Assembly: GCF_019061205.1 (NCBI RefSeq)
Contig: NZ_JAHQYH010000007.1
Coordinates: forward strand, 1-64,000
Source of the DNA: Apilactobacillus waqarii
GTDB lineage: Bacteria > Bacillota > Bacilli > Lactobacillales > Lactobacillaceae
Reading direction: 5' to 3'
DNA length: 64,000 nucleotides
Both the position numbers and the translations under genes were made by a program. Shown in pieces: positions 49,301-54,500 of this stretch. Numbering within the stretch: position 1 is the stretch's first letter; every line of letters begins with the position of its first letter. A model generated the notes under the pieces. The model worked only from the letters and a program-made list of their open reading frames with translations. It was not told the DNA's origin and searched no databases.

Positions 49301-51254
49301 CACCACCACTTAGGATTTGCATTCCATGACCTAGCCAAACAACAGCATCTGCTCGCTTGTTGTTCCATCCACTAGCAACAGAAGATGTGTTATTAGGACC
49401 ATTAACCAAGTTAGAGTTCAAAGCAGTTGGTGTAACACCATCTGGAACAACTAAGTTAACGGTACCTTTGATAACGATATTTCCGCTATCACCTGATCCG
49501 GTATCAGCTGGATTATTAATATTTCCAACACGAATACCATTGGTATTATTACTCAAAGTAATGTTTACCTTGGCACCCTTGTGGACGTTAATGTTGTTGT
49601 TAGCAACAATTCCATAACTAGGCATCATAGTAGAATCAATGTAGTTAGTCTTTACAGTCTTTCCCCAACTCTTTTGGTAAACGTAGTTATCAATTTCAAC
49701 CGGGCTTAAGTTAACGTTGGCGTTTTCTTGGAACACGATGTAGTTAGCCATCAATGAGTTAAATGCATATTGGCCGTTTTCACCGACAACAAACTTACCA
49801 CCGGATGGGTTCAAGTTCTTGTATGTTTCTGCATATGTAATCACACCATTGTTTGTGGTTGCGTCAGAGGCATAGACATTAGCACCTAATACATAGTTAC
49901 CATTACCATTATTTGGATTGAATAGATTGTCAAAGGTATCGTTATATCTGACGTTATCGTATTCAACAAATCCATTTCCGTTTACAACGTATGGATTAGC
50001 TAAACTAGTAACATTTTGAATCTTAACAACAGATCCACTATCTGATTTGTTAAATGTGTATGTTCCACTTAGTGAGAATTTATTTTGACCATCAATTACT
50101 AGGTTACCTAGGTTAGTAACAGTTCCACTTGAGTTAATGTTGTTAGTTAAAACAATCTTTTGGATACTGTTGGTTCCTGAAGCGACCATGGCACTATTGA
50201 ATTGATTGTTGTTATTAGCGTAAACAATTCCGTTATTGAAGTCGTTTACCATCTTGTTAAATGCTGTCTTGTATTGAGCAGCACTTGTATCAGTATTGTT
50301 TTCAGGTACATTTTTATCGTCTGGTTTGGCGTCGTATCCAGATACGTTAAACTTATCCTTTGAATCAAATTGTTGATTTAATGCGTTTCTAACACCCATG
50401 TAGGAATTATCGTACATTGATTGTAAACCGGAATCAGCACTAGGACGATTGCTTCCTTGGGTGTAATTATCTGATCCTGAAGTTGTCGCATCATTAAATG
50501 CGGCATCGGCAGTCTTTCTAAAATCAACACCATACTTGTAAGCAATATATAGCATTGATGAAGTATTGGCAGCTGCCTTCTTGATATCGTCGATTGATGA
50601 ACTAGCCATGTTGTCTGAGACGCTCTTGGATTGATCAGCATTGACCCCTTCGTAAGCCGCACTGTAAAGTTCCTTGCTGTTGTTGTCTGTTATATCATCA
50701 TTATCGGCTTTGCGATTACTGTAAGCATCGTTAACACCTTGATTAATTGATTGGGTGTATTGCTTGTTAGCATCATTTGAATCTTTGGCATTACCTTGTA
50801 AATGCTTTTGGTAGTTATCGGCATCATTAGCGGATTGGTTGTTAACAATGTCAGTAGTTTGATTTTGATTATTTGATTGATCGGTTGCACCTAAACGATT
50901 TGATAACTTGTTGTCGCTGTTATCATTTTGTTTTTGATTATCGTTATTATTGGTTGATTGACCATTATCCTTGTTAGCATCATTTTGATTTTGTTGATCA
51001 TTATTTGATGCAGTTTGCTTATTATCATCAGATTGTTGGTTTGATGATTGCTGATTATTATTAGGTTGAACAACTTCAGTGTTGTTCTTGGTAGTATCAT
51101 CAGCGTGGGCAGAAACTCCGTGTGACATTAATGCCAGTGAAGTTCCACCTAGAAAAGCAAATGAAGCTAATGAGACGACAACCCATTGTTTCTTTACTTT
51201 TCGTAGAATCTTTTTATCATTGGTTTTTTGAAATTCATTCTTATTGTATTGCAA
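34308..51254 (-). CDS. Giant surface protein 2: beta-helix-like head and long beta-module stalk, 5648 residues
   Basis: The start is TTG at 51254, six bases after GGAGGG. The signal peptide contains NDKKILRKVKKQWVVVSLA, nearly the same as in giant 1. Next is an Asn/Gln/Asp-rich low-complexity region (to about residue 130), then a head of about 500 residues resembling pectate-lyase-like adhesive domains (IVLTNNINSSGTVTNLGNLV; nt about 48600-50230). From about residue 1430 the stalk consists of hundred-residue-scale Gly/Asp/Asn-rich beta modules containing 14-15 copies of a [LMIVN]PGF/PGY motif. Four or five modules of about 140 residues come first, then eight larger units starting H-x-D-x-x-G-x-DTG. 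The C-terminal 327 residues hold several DUF5776-like basic modules (VVKYYSITRLYIGNGQYVTS, VARFYGITRFYIGHGEYITS). No LPXTG. It is expected to be surface-exposed and wall-bound through the basic modules. Confidence 0.88.
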   Translation of the reverse strand: MQYNKNEFQKTNDKKILRKVKKQWVVVSLASFAFLGGTSLALMSHGVSAHADDTTKNNTEVVQPNNNQQSSNQQSDDNKQTASNNDQQNQNDANKDNGQSTNNNDNQKQNDNSDNKLSNRLGATDQSNNQNQTTDIVNNQSANDADNYQKHLQGNAKDSNDANKQYTQSINQGVNDAYSNRKADNDDITDNNSKELYSAAYEGVNADQSKSVSDNMASSSIDDIKKAAANTSSMLYIAYKYGVDFRKTADAAFNDATTSGSDNYTQGSNRPSADSGLQSMYDNSYMGVRNALNQQFDSKDKFNVSGYDAKPDDKNVPENNTDTSAAQYKTAFNKMVNDFNNGIVYANNNNQFNSAMVASGTNSIQKIVLTNNINSSGTVTNLGNLVIDGQNKFSLSGTYTFNKSDSGSVVKIQNVTSLANPYVVNGNGFVEYDNVRYNDTFDNLFNPNNGNGNYVLGANVYASDATTNNGVITYAETYKNLNPSGGKFVVGENGQYAFNSLMANYIVFQENANVNLSPVEIDNYVYQKSWGKTVKTNYIDSTMMPSYGIVANNNINVHKGAKVNITLSNNTNGIRVGNINNPADTGSGDSGNIVIKGTVNLVVPDGVTPTALNSNLVNGPNNTSSVASGWNNKRADAVVWLGHGMQILSGGAFNVDAKIPTTANAGLYNAFIYGPYSTMTTGGRRNQSSSKILVLQNGTLNVNMNTGSKDHPIRVAFLPIVAFNPKKFNLTLNVTPGSSMGAAGPKLSLSSIDVFGAILDQENIASIKTNSGYLLNPYIYHYRRNGTALGENDDSFNSSEIFQDINGTTNGYKPSGSDSSKKRFSFSYPYTWGEVPDTGVTVNGVSFDQAFNYLQYFVQLYEDIIASKQDYSDQVLNGNIVNPDPNRSGAYNPEKAKNGDNPTQAEINTAIANVWKNDVNRAINSTYYLNDTNNKNALNTQKSYLSGSTFADLAGMSKRELANKLKNINDSDLPNIIINIAKALGQTVAGMSDNQNVVKRINEAFNGNTPKVISGQNARNDTSIDFSGSPSIEFNHNIQTYQDANGHYHAKFEATLNNPGDDAKEHQVEVHYVTGSFDAKSNNGDVYRNMYKANNNNETLAQTITLDSSNSTTLSDGSIRFNGDIDLGTKPIDTVGIRLNTFMQTGLADWQGPAYQPIASVSSSLRPGNNSYQTNVEGFNSVWTRLDNGQELKLKSNYGSDNDMHSIAAMPTAQGFLKNISGILNHLSDRDTNEAQYYTNKTSSDPLPSPEYREYLINNQNITPFDDSSYSGADANNKETSFATIRVIASNGDKTRLVGITKMPVDAILNNGSYDTSNYQAKTAFTKLASDVSNNNKGYTLDLSQTPMKQYDKSTYDIYVPDVQFIQDGSLLPIDTPSGTKIPFKGIAKIDKSNGNVIAITPQLPGFAVSANNSGLNTDSYGMYTVQPAVGTATVYIDDANGNPTGLTASVQVKGNSDGTVNAVQPVNVSSGKNDGLQYTIDNKTKIGIVTDAKGNPTYHVQLTGNSDKKFVNVVTPSGSTVDQGGYRRQDADGSLHTVTYLPGFDSSANTQTTGTGANQKDVVKPSANPVSIKIPVYQPGTTTQLMVNNKPVYIEASAQGQNDGTSKITDIKGRGIYKTDDGNKYKVSVGDNVKAYTDNSGNVIVYAEGQVDNDVVTKTPAITPDGVAVDGGATVINSDGTLTIKPGMPGFDGSNPGQMKGNSAVVTPSASPVRITVPVISSVDGSHVGVIQVDVQGNNDGHSYVVSVDNPSDFRDSNGNKYTVKKGDVLTPQYNAGKVTASIVAKPEPVADYSVEGVTDKGNDVIAGATIKTKDGVKTSISNMPGFDGSTPANMDATGSAILTPSKSPVQTTINVLDANTGDNIGTMAVHVQGNSDGNSYITSIDSPSNATLTNGHNGYTVTTGTAIAPDMSKQGEFNVYVTPSYVGTEQVNAVTDSGNSIKGGATISANASGGKQATANMPGFAPSPNAQFDGNGDAILEPATAPVQTNVDIIDQDSGQKVGSATVMVQGNEDGTSRITSVVNGGFVGMQDASGKHISYTVTAGSAIDLNKDSQGNYTPIINVAKKEFNYNTGDKVPIQREDGTILPFSGTISYDKDGHMVVTPDLPGYNSQQNDKDTTFNVTTNNTPQAVNVHIYNALTGQDTNKVVNVLITGHNDPRKQDKKPVYIDITALSDQQSDGVVADNTDTTKPIAKITDSDGNKYTINNVLTANKDVLVHVASNSNDSDYYYLSLLPDGTPVDQQTVDLVTANGSSVGKGTYNANTGNGKPFVTPDNPGFTSSTAKKYSGQDKYIVTPTTSQTNISVTDGNGNVINKSVSVTVSGDANGNTTITKVPNNGVVTGSDGNTYQINSGQTIQPNTPNTIGGGYNTTGQLIGMGNVAVTSDGQKTNSTISNLPVNTDADGSQVVANNTTSADGSYIIPAGSVVSTNGQNQPSVDGLQYNPTDQTVTINNVHFMHKDKDTGLTGTIKGIVGPDGKIKVVNDTTLIGNNNDAYTAKANTIVENTVNNGVTEYHVQTVGHKIRKDVPAIAGANGPLVNNGATVTYDPKTGVKTVTSNVAGFGLDNGQKSEEIPANTSTSQFKLTPIKETIDGVHNDQNGQDTGSTTDQLQVQGHDDGSVTVISNTSSKNGKYVVPAGAKVTKNADGTYHADSLSRNPDGTVTIHNASYDGTNGTSVVKPVVAHLNDDGSLTVNSDTAVEDGKGNVYVAKKGSKITPVVNPDGSTTYHITSQVQQQNQVVPAKAGKNGGTIQGGAIIHTNPDGTKTIKSNVPGFTGNDNVSSDTDTSLPVLTPGITTLPTTHADDVNSKDTGKIITNMSVQGHDDGSVTVVKNTKTDDGSNVAMANSPVTINTDGSYHVQTLPIDKNGNVMINEATITDENGKKLNSQPIYAKLNDDGSLTLNQPSDGGVHTITQDGYAYQANNGIPVIKTGNGYQAKSEDDTARITNATLIDEKGNKVDGTALINVDKSTGKILPSSDLSNVATLGGNHEGYHISNPDTQTVDWGDGNGNVNTNASVKVVENYPYDFISDVKFKNSYTGEVFTDGSKTYQLKVTHSDGMPINYGTKDAAKAINELPDNYVYDAGKNIIVNKNNDGSFEYVIPVVPTKAELPTAIIDGKDNQEKAITKLPVNTNEDGTITTSKDHVAKGMNDDPNYYFVPKGSNVRQEADGTYHADGYTIPANPDGTFDITNGQYDKDENTSYPGKITANIDPDTGKITIAKASVTKAPDGTIYQVDEGEAVNPKYENGDVQYHVAAHAVPATQNIPAKAGANSQRIDNAATVTINPDNGTKTIASNIPGFAGQSNVPVDQDTGNVVLTPTNDVIKGVHFNDDGKDTGSTGDVPVKGNQNGDIVVTKNTKSTDGKYMIPAGSTVTKGSDDNYHGDSFPVNPDGTINIPNGSYDASDKTSETGKLIAKVDDNGNMTVAKGSVTKDDKGNVYIAYSNTPITKSVDQDGNVTYHVNAEKVAQNQSISAKTGQNGTITDGAAKIHVNDDGSKTVVSNVPGFKGYDIPEGQPVPNPVVLTPSAQNINGVHMDDINGNDTGETADNLPVIGQDDGSIKTTKSITTPDGKIILANTKVTKDKDGNWHAQSYPYDAGNRQVTLSQLPIKDDKGNVIDHQDVVANVDLANGTLSVANPQGVHATTSTDAYQADAGNPIVSDNNHLYVNTYNDTAVIHNATLIDVNNNANVGSGMVRVDKTTGNVLIADLPSTGGNQNAGFHVYDPTGQTVQWSDETGNVNDNAIVRVTDNAPYHANNHVKFINIYNNQVFTDNTNNPSVKVNDDDLLPIFAGGSNAAQAVTGIPSGYSYAKGKQIIVQQTNNDDDSDKDKRTYIVPVVPAQGEITNASVLDQKGDIKVDHSQSLPVVTNDDGSINTTKDVIAKGKDGNYYVITKNTSVVPNSSGDGSYTAQGSKLTTNTDGTVNIDNAHLDDKADPSKSVISDVSANVDPSNGTMTVNKTTVVTDPTDSTKAYQVNPGDPITITKDANGEPEYHIPATIIEQDKKVNAQVGQNGSVQDGAATIHVNKDGSKTVISNVPGFTGDTIPNGEPLPTNPVLKPTTGTIDNVHILDNDGKDTGSAIDKLPIQGQSDGTIKVTQPVTTPNGRIILPGSEVIKDSNGNWTVPSYPYDAGTRQVTLPNVAVKDEKGNVIGVRDVHANIDLNKGTMTLADDQGVHIVKGKQAYQANAGTEINNDNGSYSLNAKDDTAVINNATLIDNNNGVPNGNGKVVIDKTTGHVLDANLPSGGYENNGYHVYQPSTQVVDWMDNNGNVDPNAKVVIADNSPYSARQNVQFIDIYTNKPVSADTTKYFIYANDKDNTPIYAGSADAYKAVSAIPDGYKYATGRQIQVVADPTNPAKSLYQVPIYPSKGEIDNASVYDQAGRVQVDHGQKLPVTTDDNGNITTSDNVIVKGKDGNYYIIPSGSNVNMNPGDNSYEAVGNKLPSPSDGIVNIANAHYDDKDDKTNSVIGPVTAKVDPDKGTMTVDKTAVVTDPNDPTKAYQVNAGDSITIKPDGKGGVEYHVDATPIAQDKTIDAQLGDNGKTQPNGAKVHYNSDGTKDIVSNVPGYTGQTGLPNDADTSHAKLTPVNDVAHDVSFDTDKKATGSTGDVQVKGDDKGNIIVTQNTKSTDGKYMIPKGSNITKGDDGKYHGDSLPVNEDGTVTINNANVNDSKGDTKAHKDLVAKVDDQGNITTAKDEVAKGDDGYDYIIPACSPVTKNETTGQYQVNGSPLPIKDGQVTIDNAHYDDKLEPGKGVINSIVANIDDNTGKLTVSKDTVVPDPSDPGRVYKATAGDPIIIKSDGKGGVEYHIDATPIIQDEKVPAQPGKNGKVQPGAATIHYNSDGTKDVISNVPGFTGQTNVPASQDTTKPVLTPTQGTASDVHFDSDGKDTGAKADLPVKGDDDGNVVVTKTTKSTDGKHVIPAGTVITKNDDGTYHGDSLSIDENGNVNIKNANVVDANGQLQAQTDLSAKIDDDGNIATTKTKLIKGNDGNYYMVPAGSTVTKNKDTGAYQVNGNKIPANADGTLNIDNAFFDDKNDKTKSVIGPVTAKVDPNTGDLTVAKTSVVTDPTIPHHAYQADAGEPITIEVDKNNNVSYHVAATLIQQDEQEPAQPGEKAKSIDDAATIHINRDGSETIESNIPGYSGTTIPEGQTVPSNPVLSPVNDEINHVHFNHGGQDTQSIGNIPVKGDGNGSIIVTKPTRSSDNKYLVPAGATVNKNQDGSYHVESFPINADGTITIDNAHLDASDNTYVIGKVVAKLDGNGNLIVQHKSVVNNGDGYNYTANENTIIKVVVNGDGTTAMHVVAVKTRAGESPESAGRSRAAKLLPVENLKHKDADYVSRYMKAYKAELKRKAPSYVYSVKGLYLHSSTHFTIKNRVKGYAKKPRRLAHVFKVRGVVLDHNKYPRLKVNGGYIYFNKNIRDAYYRTNHPLFRVIRKTGVLVHTDKKFHYGKRRVIRLRHGALIHVKKVVKYYSITRLYIGNGQYVTSNKTYVALAKKKRAPLYVYWTNKRGVYVNTHFTRKNAVKYFTKRPRNKANAYKVLRIVKTKNGTKYRIKHGYINAKGTIPAYYVRRTKLIRVIRNRGILVHNAKKFTKRNTVKHFRKNALIRVQSVARFYGITRFYIGHGEYITSNKTWVKTNK
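35290..43465 (-). repeat. Eight large stalk units of giant protein 2
   Basis: Eight units begin with a variant of HFNDDGKDTGS (at about 43463, 42845, 41265, 40640, 39042, 37460, 36595, 35727). Spacings are about 206, 527, 208, 533, 527, 288 and 289 residues: a 206-residue core, a mid size and a long form. The three long units carry an extra module with FKNSYTGEVF, FINIYNNQVF or FIDIYTNKPV. Confidence 0.75.
45300..46700 (-). repeat. First stalk modules of giant protein 2, about 140 residues each
   Basis: Repeats with LPGFDSS, MPGFDGS, MPGFDGS and MPGFAPS spaced about 148, 135 and 137 residues apart, each with VQGN-x-DG and a Y-x-V-x-x-G segment. Boundaries approximate. Confidence 0.7.
48600..50230 (-). 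other. Beta-helix-like adhesive head of giant protein 2
   Basis: About 540 residues with regular strand-turn patterns and many N/G turns (NLVIDGQNKFSLSGTYTFN, NIVIKGTVNLVVPDG, GTLNVNMNTGS), typical of right-handed beta-helices used as adhesive heads in lactobacilli. No catalytic pectate-lyase residues can be claimed from sight. Confidence 0.5.
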
Positions 51255-51515
51255 AGAAAGCCCTCCCCTGTTATTTATTGACTCTCTAAATCCTTAATTT
51301 AGTGTTTTATACAAACAGAACATCTAAATTAACCAATTTTAAAAAATGAAGTTAGTTGTTATATAGAAGCAAAAATAATTAAACTATTTTTAGCGTCTTA
51401 TCTCTATTAAATCAACATTTTAAAACCTCACAATTCAATTCTACTACTACTATAAGTTTTCGTTAATTTATAGGAACTATCCTTAAGAAAATCTTAATTT
51501 TTATGAACAATATGT
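51255..51515 (-). promoter_or_regulatory. Leader region of giant gene 2
   Basis: A 260-bp AT-rich gap before giant gene 2. TTGTATAAAA near 51308-51317 recalls the leader of giant gene 1, and AAGAAAATCTTAA at 51485-51497 is the reverse complement of the TTAAGATTTTCTT upstream of the glycosyltransferase pair. No clear -35/-10 pair, riboswitch or small gene seen. Confidence 0.35.
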
Positions 51516-51549
51516 ACAAAAAAGACCTAGCTTTTAGCTAGGTCTTTTT
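51516..51549 (-). terminator. Terminator of giant gene 3
   Basis: A 12-14-bp stem (AAAAAGACCTAGC/GCTAGGTCTTTTT) with T-rich loop and T run, five bases past the stop codon of giant gene 3. Confidence 0.87.
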
Positions 51550-51554
51550 CTCGA

Positions 51555-54500
51555 CTATCTTACCTTCTTAACAAAGGTCTTGTTTGAAGTAAAGTATCTG
51601 TTGTGTCCTAGGTATAATCTTGTTAATCCATAGTACTTAACAACCTTAACAACGTGAATCAATTGTCCTTGATGAACTCTTCTGATTACATTGTGCTTGC
51701 TGTACTTCTTGCTTGTATGGATCAATGCACCGGTAGGTTTAATTACACGGAATACCATTGGCTTGTTCTTAGTCTTCTTGCTACCACTGTTCTTAGTAGT
51801 CTTAGCAGTATCACCACGGTAATATGCATCTTGGACCATTTGACCAGCAGTTACTAGACGACCACCGGATACAACGTATCTTGGTACACGGTTCTTATAG
51901 TACTTGATGCCGATAACCTTGAATACATGTGCATTGTATCTTCTTGAGTACTTGTACTTGATGATTCTTGAACCCTTGGAGAACTTAGTTCTTCTGTGGC
52001 TAAAGATAGTCTTAACGTTGTAAATATATCTTGGCATATGAGCCTTGAATTGACGTTTGTATTCTGCAATATATGCCTTAGCATATGCTGCTGAGTGGTT
52101 CTTGGTAATACTCATTGGAATTGGACTACGCTTAATTGCGCGGGCACTTCCGTACTTCTTACCAATCTTAATTTGATGAGCTGTTTCAATCTTGAATCCT
52201 TGGTTGTAAGTGTATGCGAACACTTCACCCTTAGCAGCTAATTGCTTAGCAGTTAACTTCTTGTGGGTACGAGCACTGGCTTGAGCTGCCTTAACACCTT
52301 GACGGTATCCGTTAAAGGCGTTGACGTAAGTTTGTCCACCTAAAGCTTTTAGTTCTTGGTTAGTCAACTTAGCGTTAGTCTTAGCCTTCTTCATTGCAGC
52401 GCGTGCAACTTCGGCAGCCTTGTAACCATTTACGTAGTAACCAGAATCAGGATTTTGCATTGCGATATTCTTAATTCCATCAGCGAAACCATCACCAGTT
52501 TGCTTGTATGCTTGTTCATACGAGTTCTTGTCGGTTCTGCTGTTGAAGTCTTTCTTCTTACCATTATATAGGTAATCTTCTTGAGCTGGAATATCGTTGG
52601 CAGCCTTGTTGTACCCGTTGTTATAAGCATTGACGAATGCTGGGTTATTTTGACTTGGATTCTTAGGTTGTAGTCCTGCACCAGTCTTGTAACCTTCATA
52701 AGCACCGGCAAAGACTTGACGGTATGCATCAGGATCTAGTCCATCAGGAACTGGAATATCATTTACGTTACCAAGCTTACCGTTTGCTTGAGCAAATGCT
52801 TGACCATCACGCAATGCAGCTTGAGCAGAATTGTAACCCAATACATAGTTTGGATCATCTGATTGTTGCTTATTACCACTTGTTGCGTCGATAATTCCGG
52901 CAACGACTGACTTAGCCTTTTGGTAACCAATCTTTTGTGCAGGGTTTGCATTATCAGGAAGGTTATCATCGCCGTTTACCAAGACATTTTCGTATTGTGC
53001 CTTAGCATCTTGGTAACCCTTGTTGTGGTCTAGACTGTTTGCGTCAACACCACTTGCCGAGTTTGGCTTGTTGTCATTAAATTCGTTAGCACCATCAGTG
53101 AATGAATTCATGGCTTCAGTTAATGCCTTGTCGTATGCCTTTTGATAAATTGGATTATCTTCGCTCTTAGCGTGTTGTCCAGCAGTGCCATTCTTAACAT
53201 CGTTAAATGCGGAAGCCGCTCCACGGTAAGTGTCATCTAAATCATTTTGATCGATATGACTTTGAAGCATTGGATTTTGTTGTGCCAATTCGTAACCCTT
53301 CTTAGCATCGTTAAATCCAGTTGCAAATGAACTCTTTTCAGCTTGAGTGGCAAATGAATCCATCTTGTGGTCGTAGTCTTGACTATCAGTCAAGTATGTC
53401 AAAGCACCATCTTGGGTGTTTGATTGACCAGAAGTTAATGCCTTGTCGTATGCGGCAACATATGCAGGATTATTTGAGTTATTTCTGTGTTGACCAACTG
53501 TATGGTCGGAAACGTCGTTAAAGGCGTTAGCAGCACCGGAGTAGACTTCATCGTAATCACTGCCACTTCTGTGTTGGTCGACTTGACTAGCATCGCTTTG
53601 GGCTGCGGCAAATGCAGCTTGGGCATCATTGTAACCCTTGGTGTAGTCCTTAACCTTAGCGACAGAACTTGCAAATTGCTTAGTGTCATCACTTAGTGTG
53701 TGACCTAGACCAAATGCTGTAGCACCAGCATTTGCGTTAGCCTTACCTTCAGCCAATGCCTTGTTGTAAGCATTTTGGTAAACAAGATCTGCAATTGTTT
53801 GACCATGTTCACCTTGTTTGCCATCTGCGACATCATTAAATGCGGCAGCGGCACCAGCATAAGCTAGACCAGTATTGGTTGCTTGATCAGCTTTGGCCTT
53901 ATCATCAGGATTACTTTGAGCTTCGCTGTATCCGTTTAAAGCATCGTTTAAACCAACTTGGTAAGCTTGCTTGTCAGCATTGATATTCAATTGACGAACT
54001 TGCTTTGGACCGTTGGCATCGATAGCACCATCATGAGCTTGAGCAAATGCTTGTTGTGATGCCCTGTTGTAGGCATCAACGAATGCCTTATTAGAATCAG
54101 CCTTAGCATTTTGACCAGGTTGATGATTAATAATATCACCAAATCCAAGTGCGGCACCACGGTAGACACGATCATAATTACTATCGCTAGTATGGTCGTT
54201 TGCCTTGCTGTGGTCGCTTTCAGCATCCGCATATGCCTTTGTTGCATCAACGTATCCAGCATTGTAAGCATCGGCTAATGCCTTCTTGCCAGTGTATTGA
54301 GCAACGTTAGTAGATTGTGATACGCCCTTAACTGAATCATCAGCACCATTGTTTGCAATGTTGAATGCTTCATTGAAAGCCTTGTTATAAGCAGAGCCAG
54401 CAACGTCATTTGCGACATTGTCCTTAGCTTGACCAGTTCTGTCGGAAACATCCTTAAATGCCTTAGCAGCATTGGTGTAGACTTGATCAGCGTAAGAATT

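Noticed and set aside
48600-50230. True pectate lyase activity for the head of giant protein 2
   Set aside because: Only the strand-turn pattern supports a beta-helix; no catalytic Arg/Asp/Ca site could be identified, and adhesive domains with this look are common in lactobacilli.
24887-52140. Sortase LPXTG anchors at the ends of giant proteins
   Set aside because: No LPXTG-like motif followed by a membrane segment and basic tail is present; the termini are basic DUF5776-like modules.
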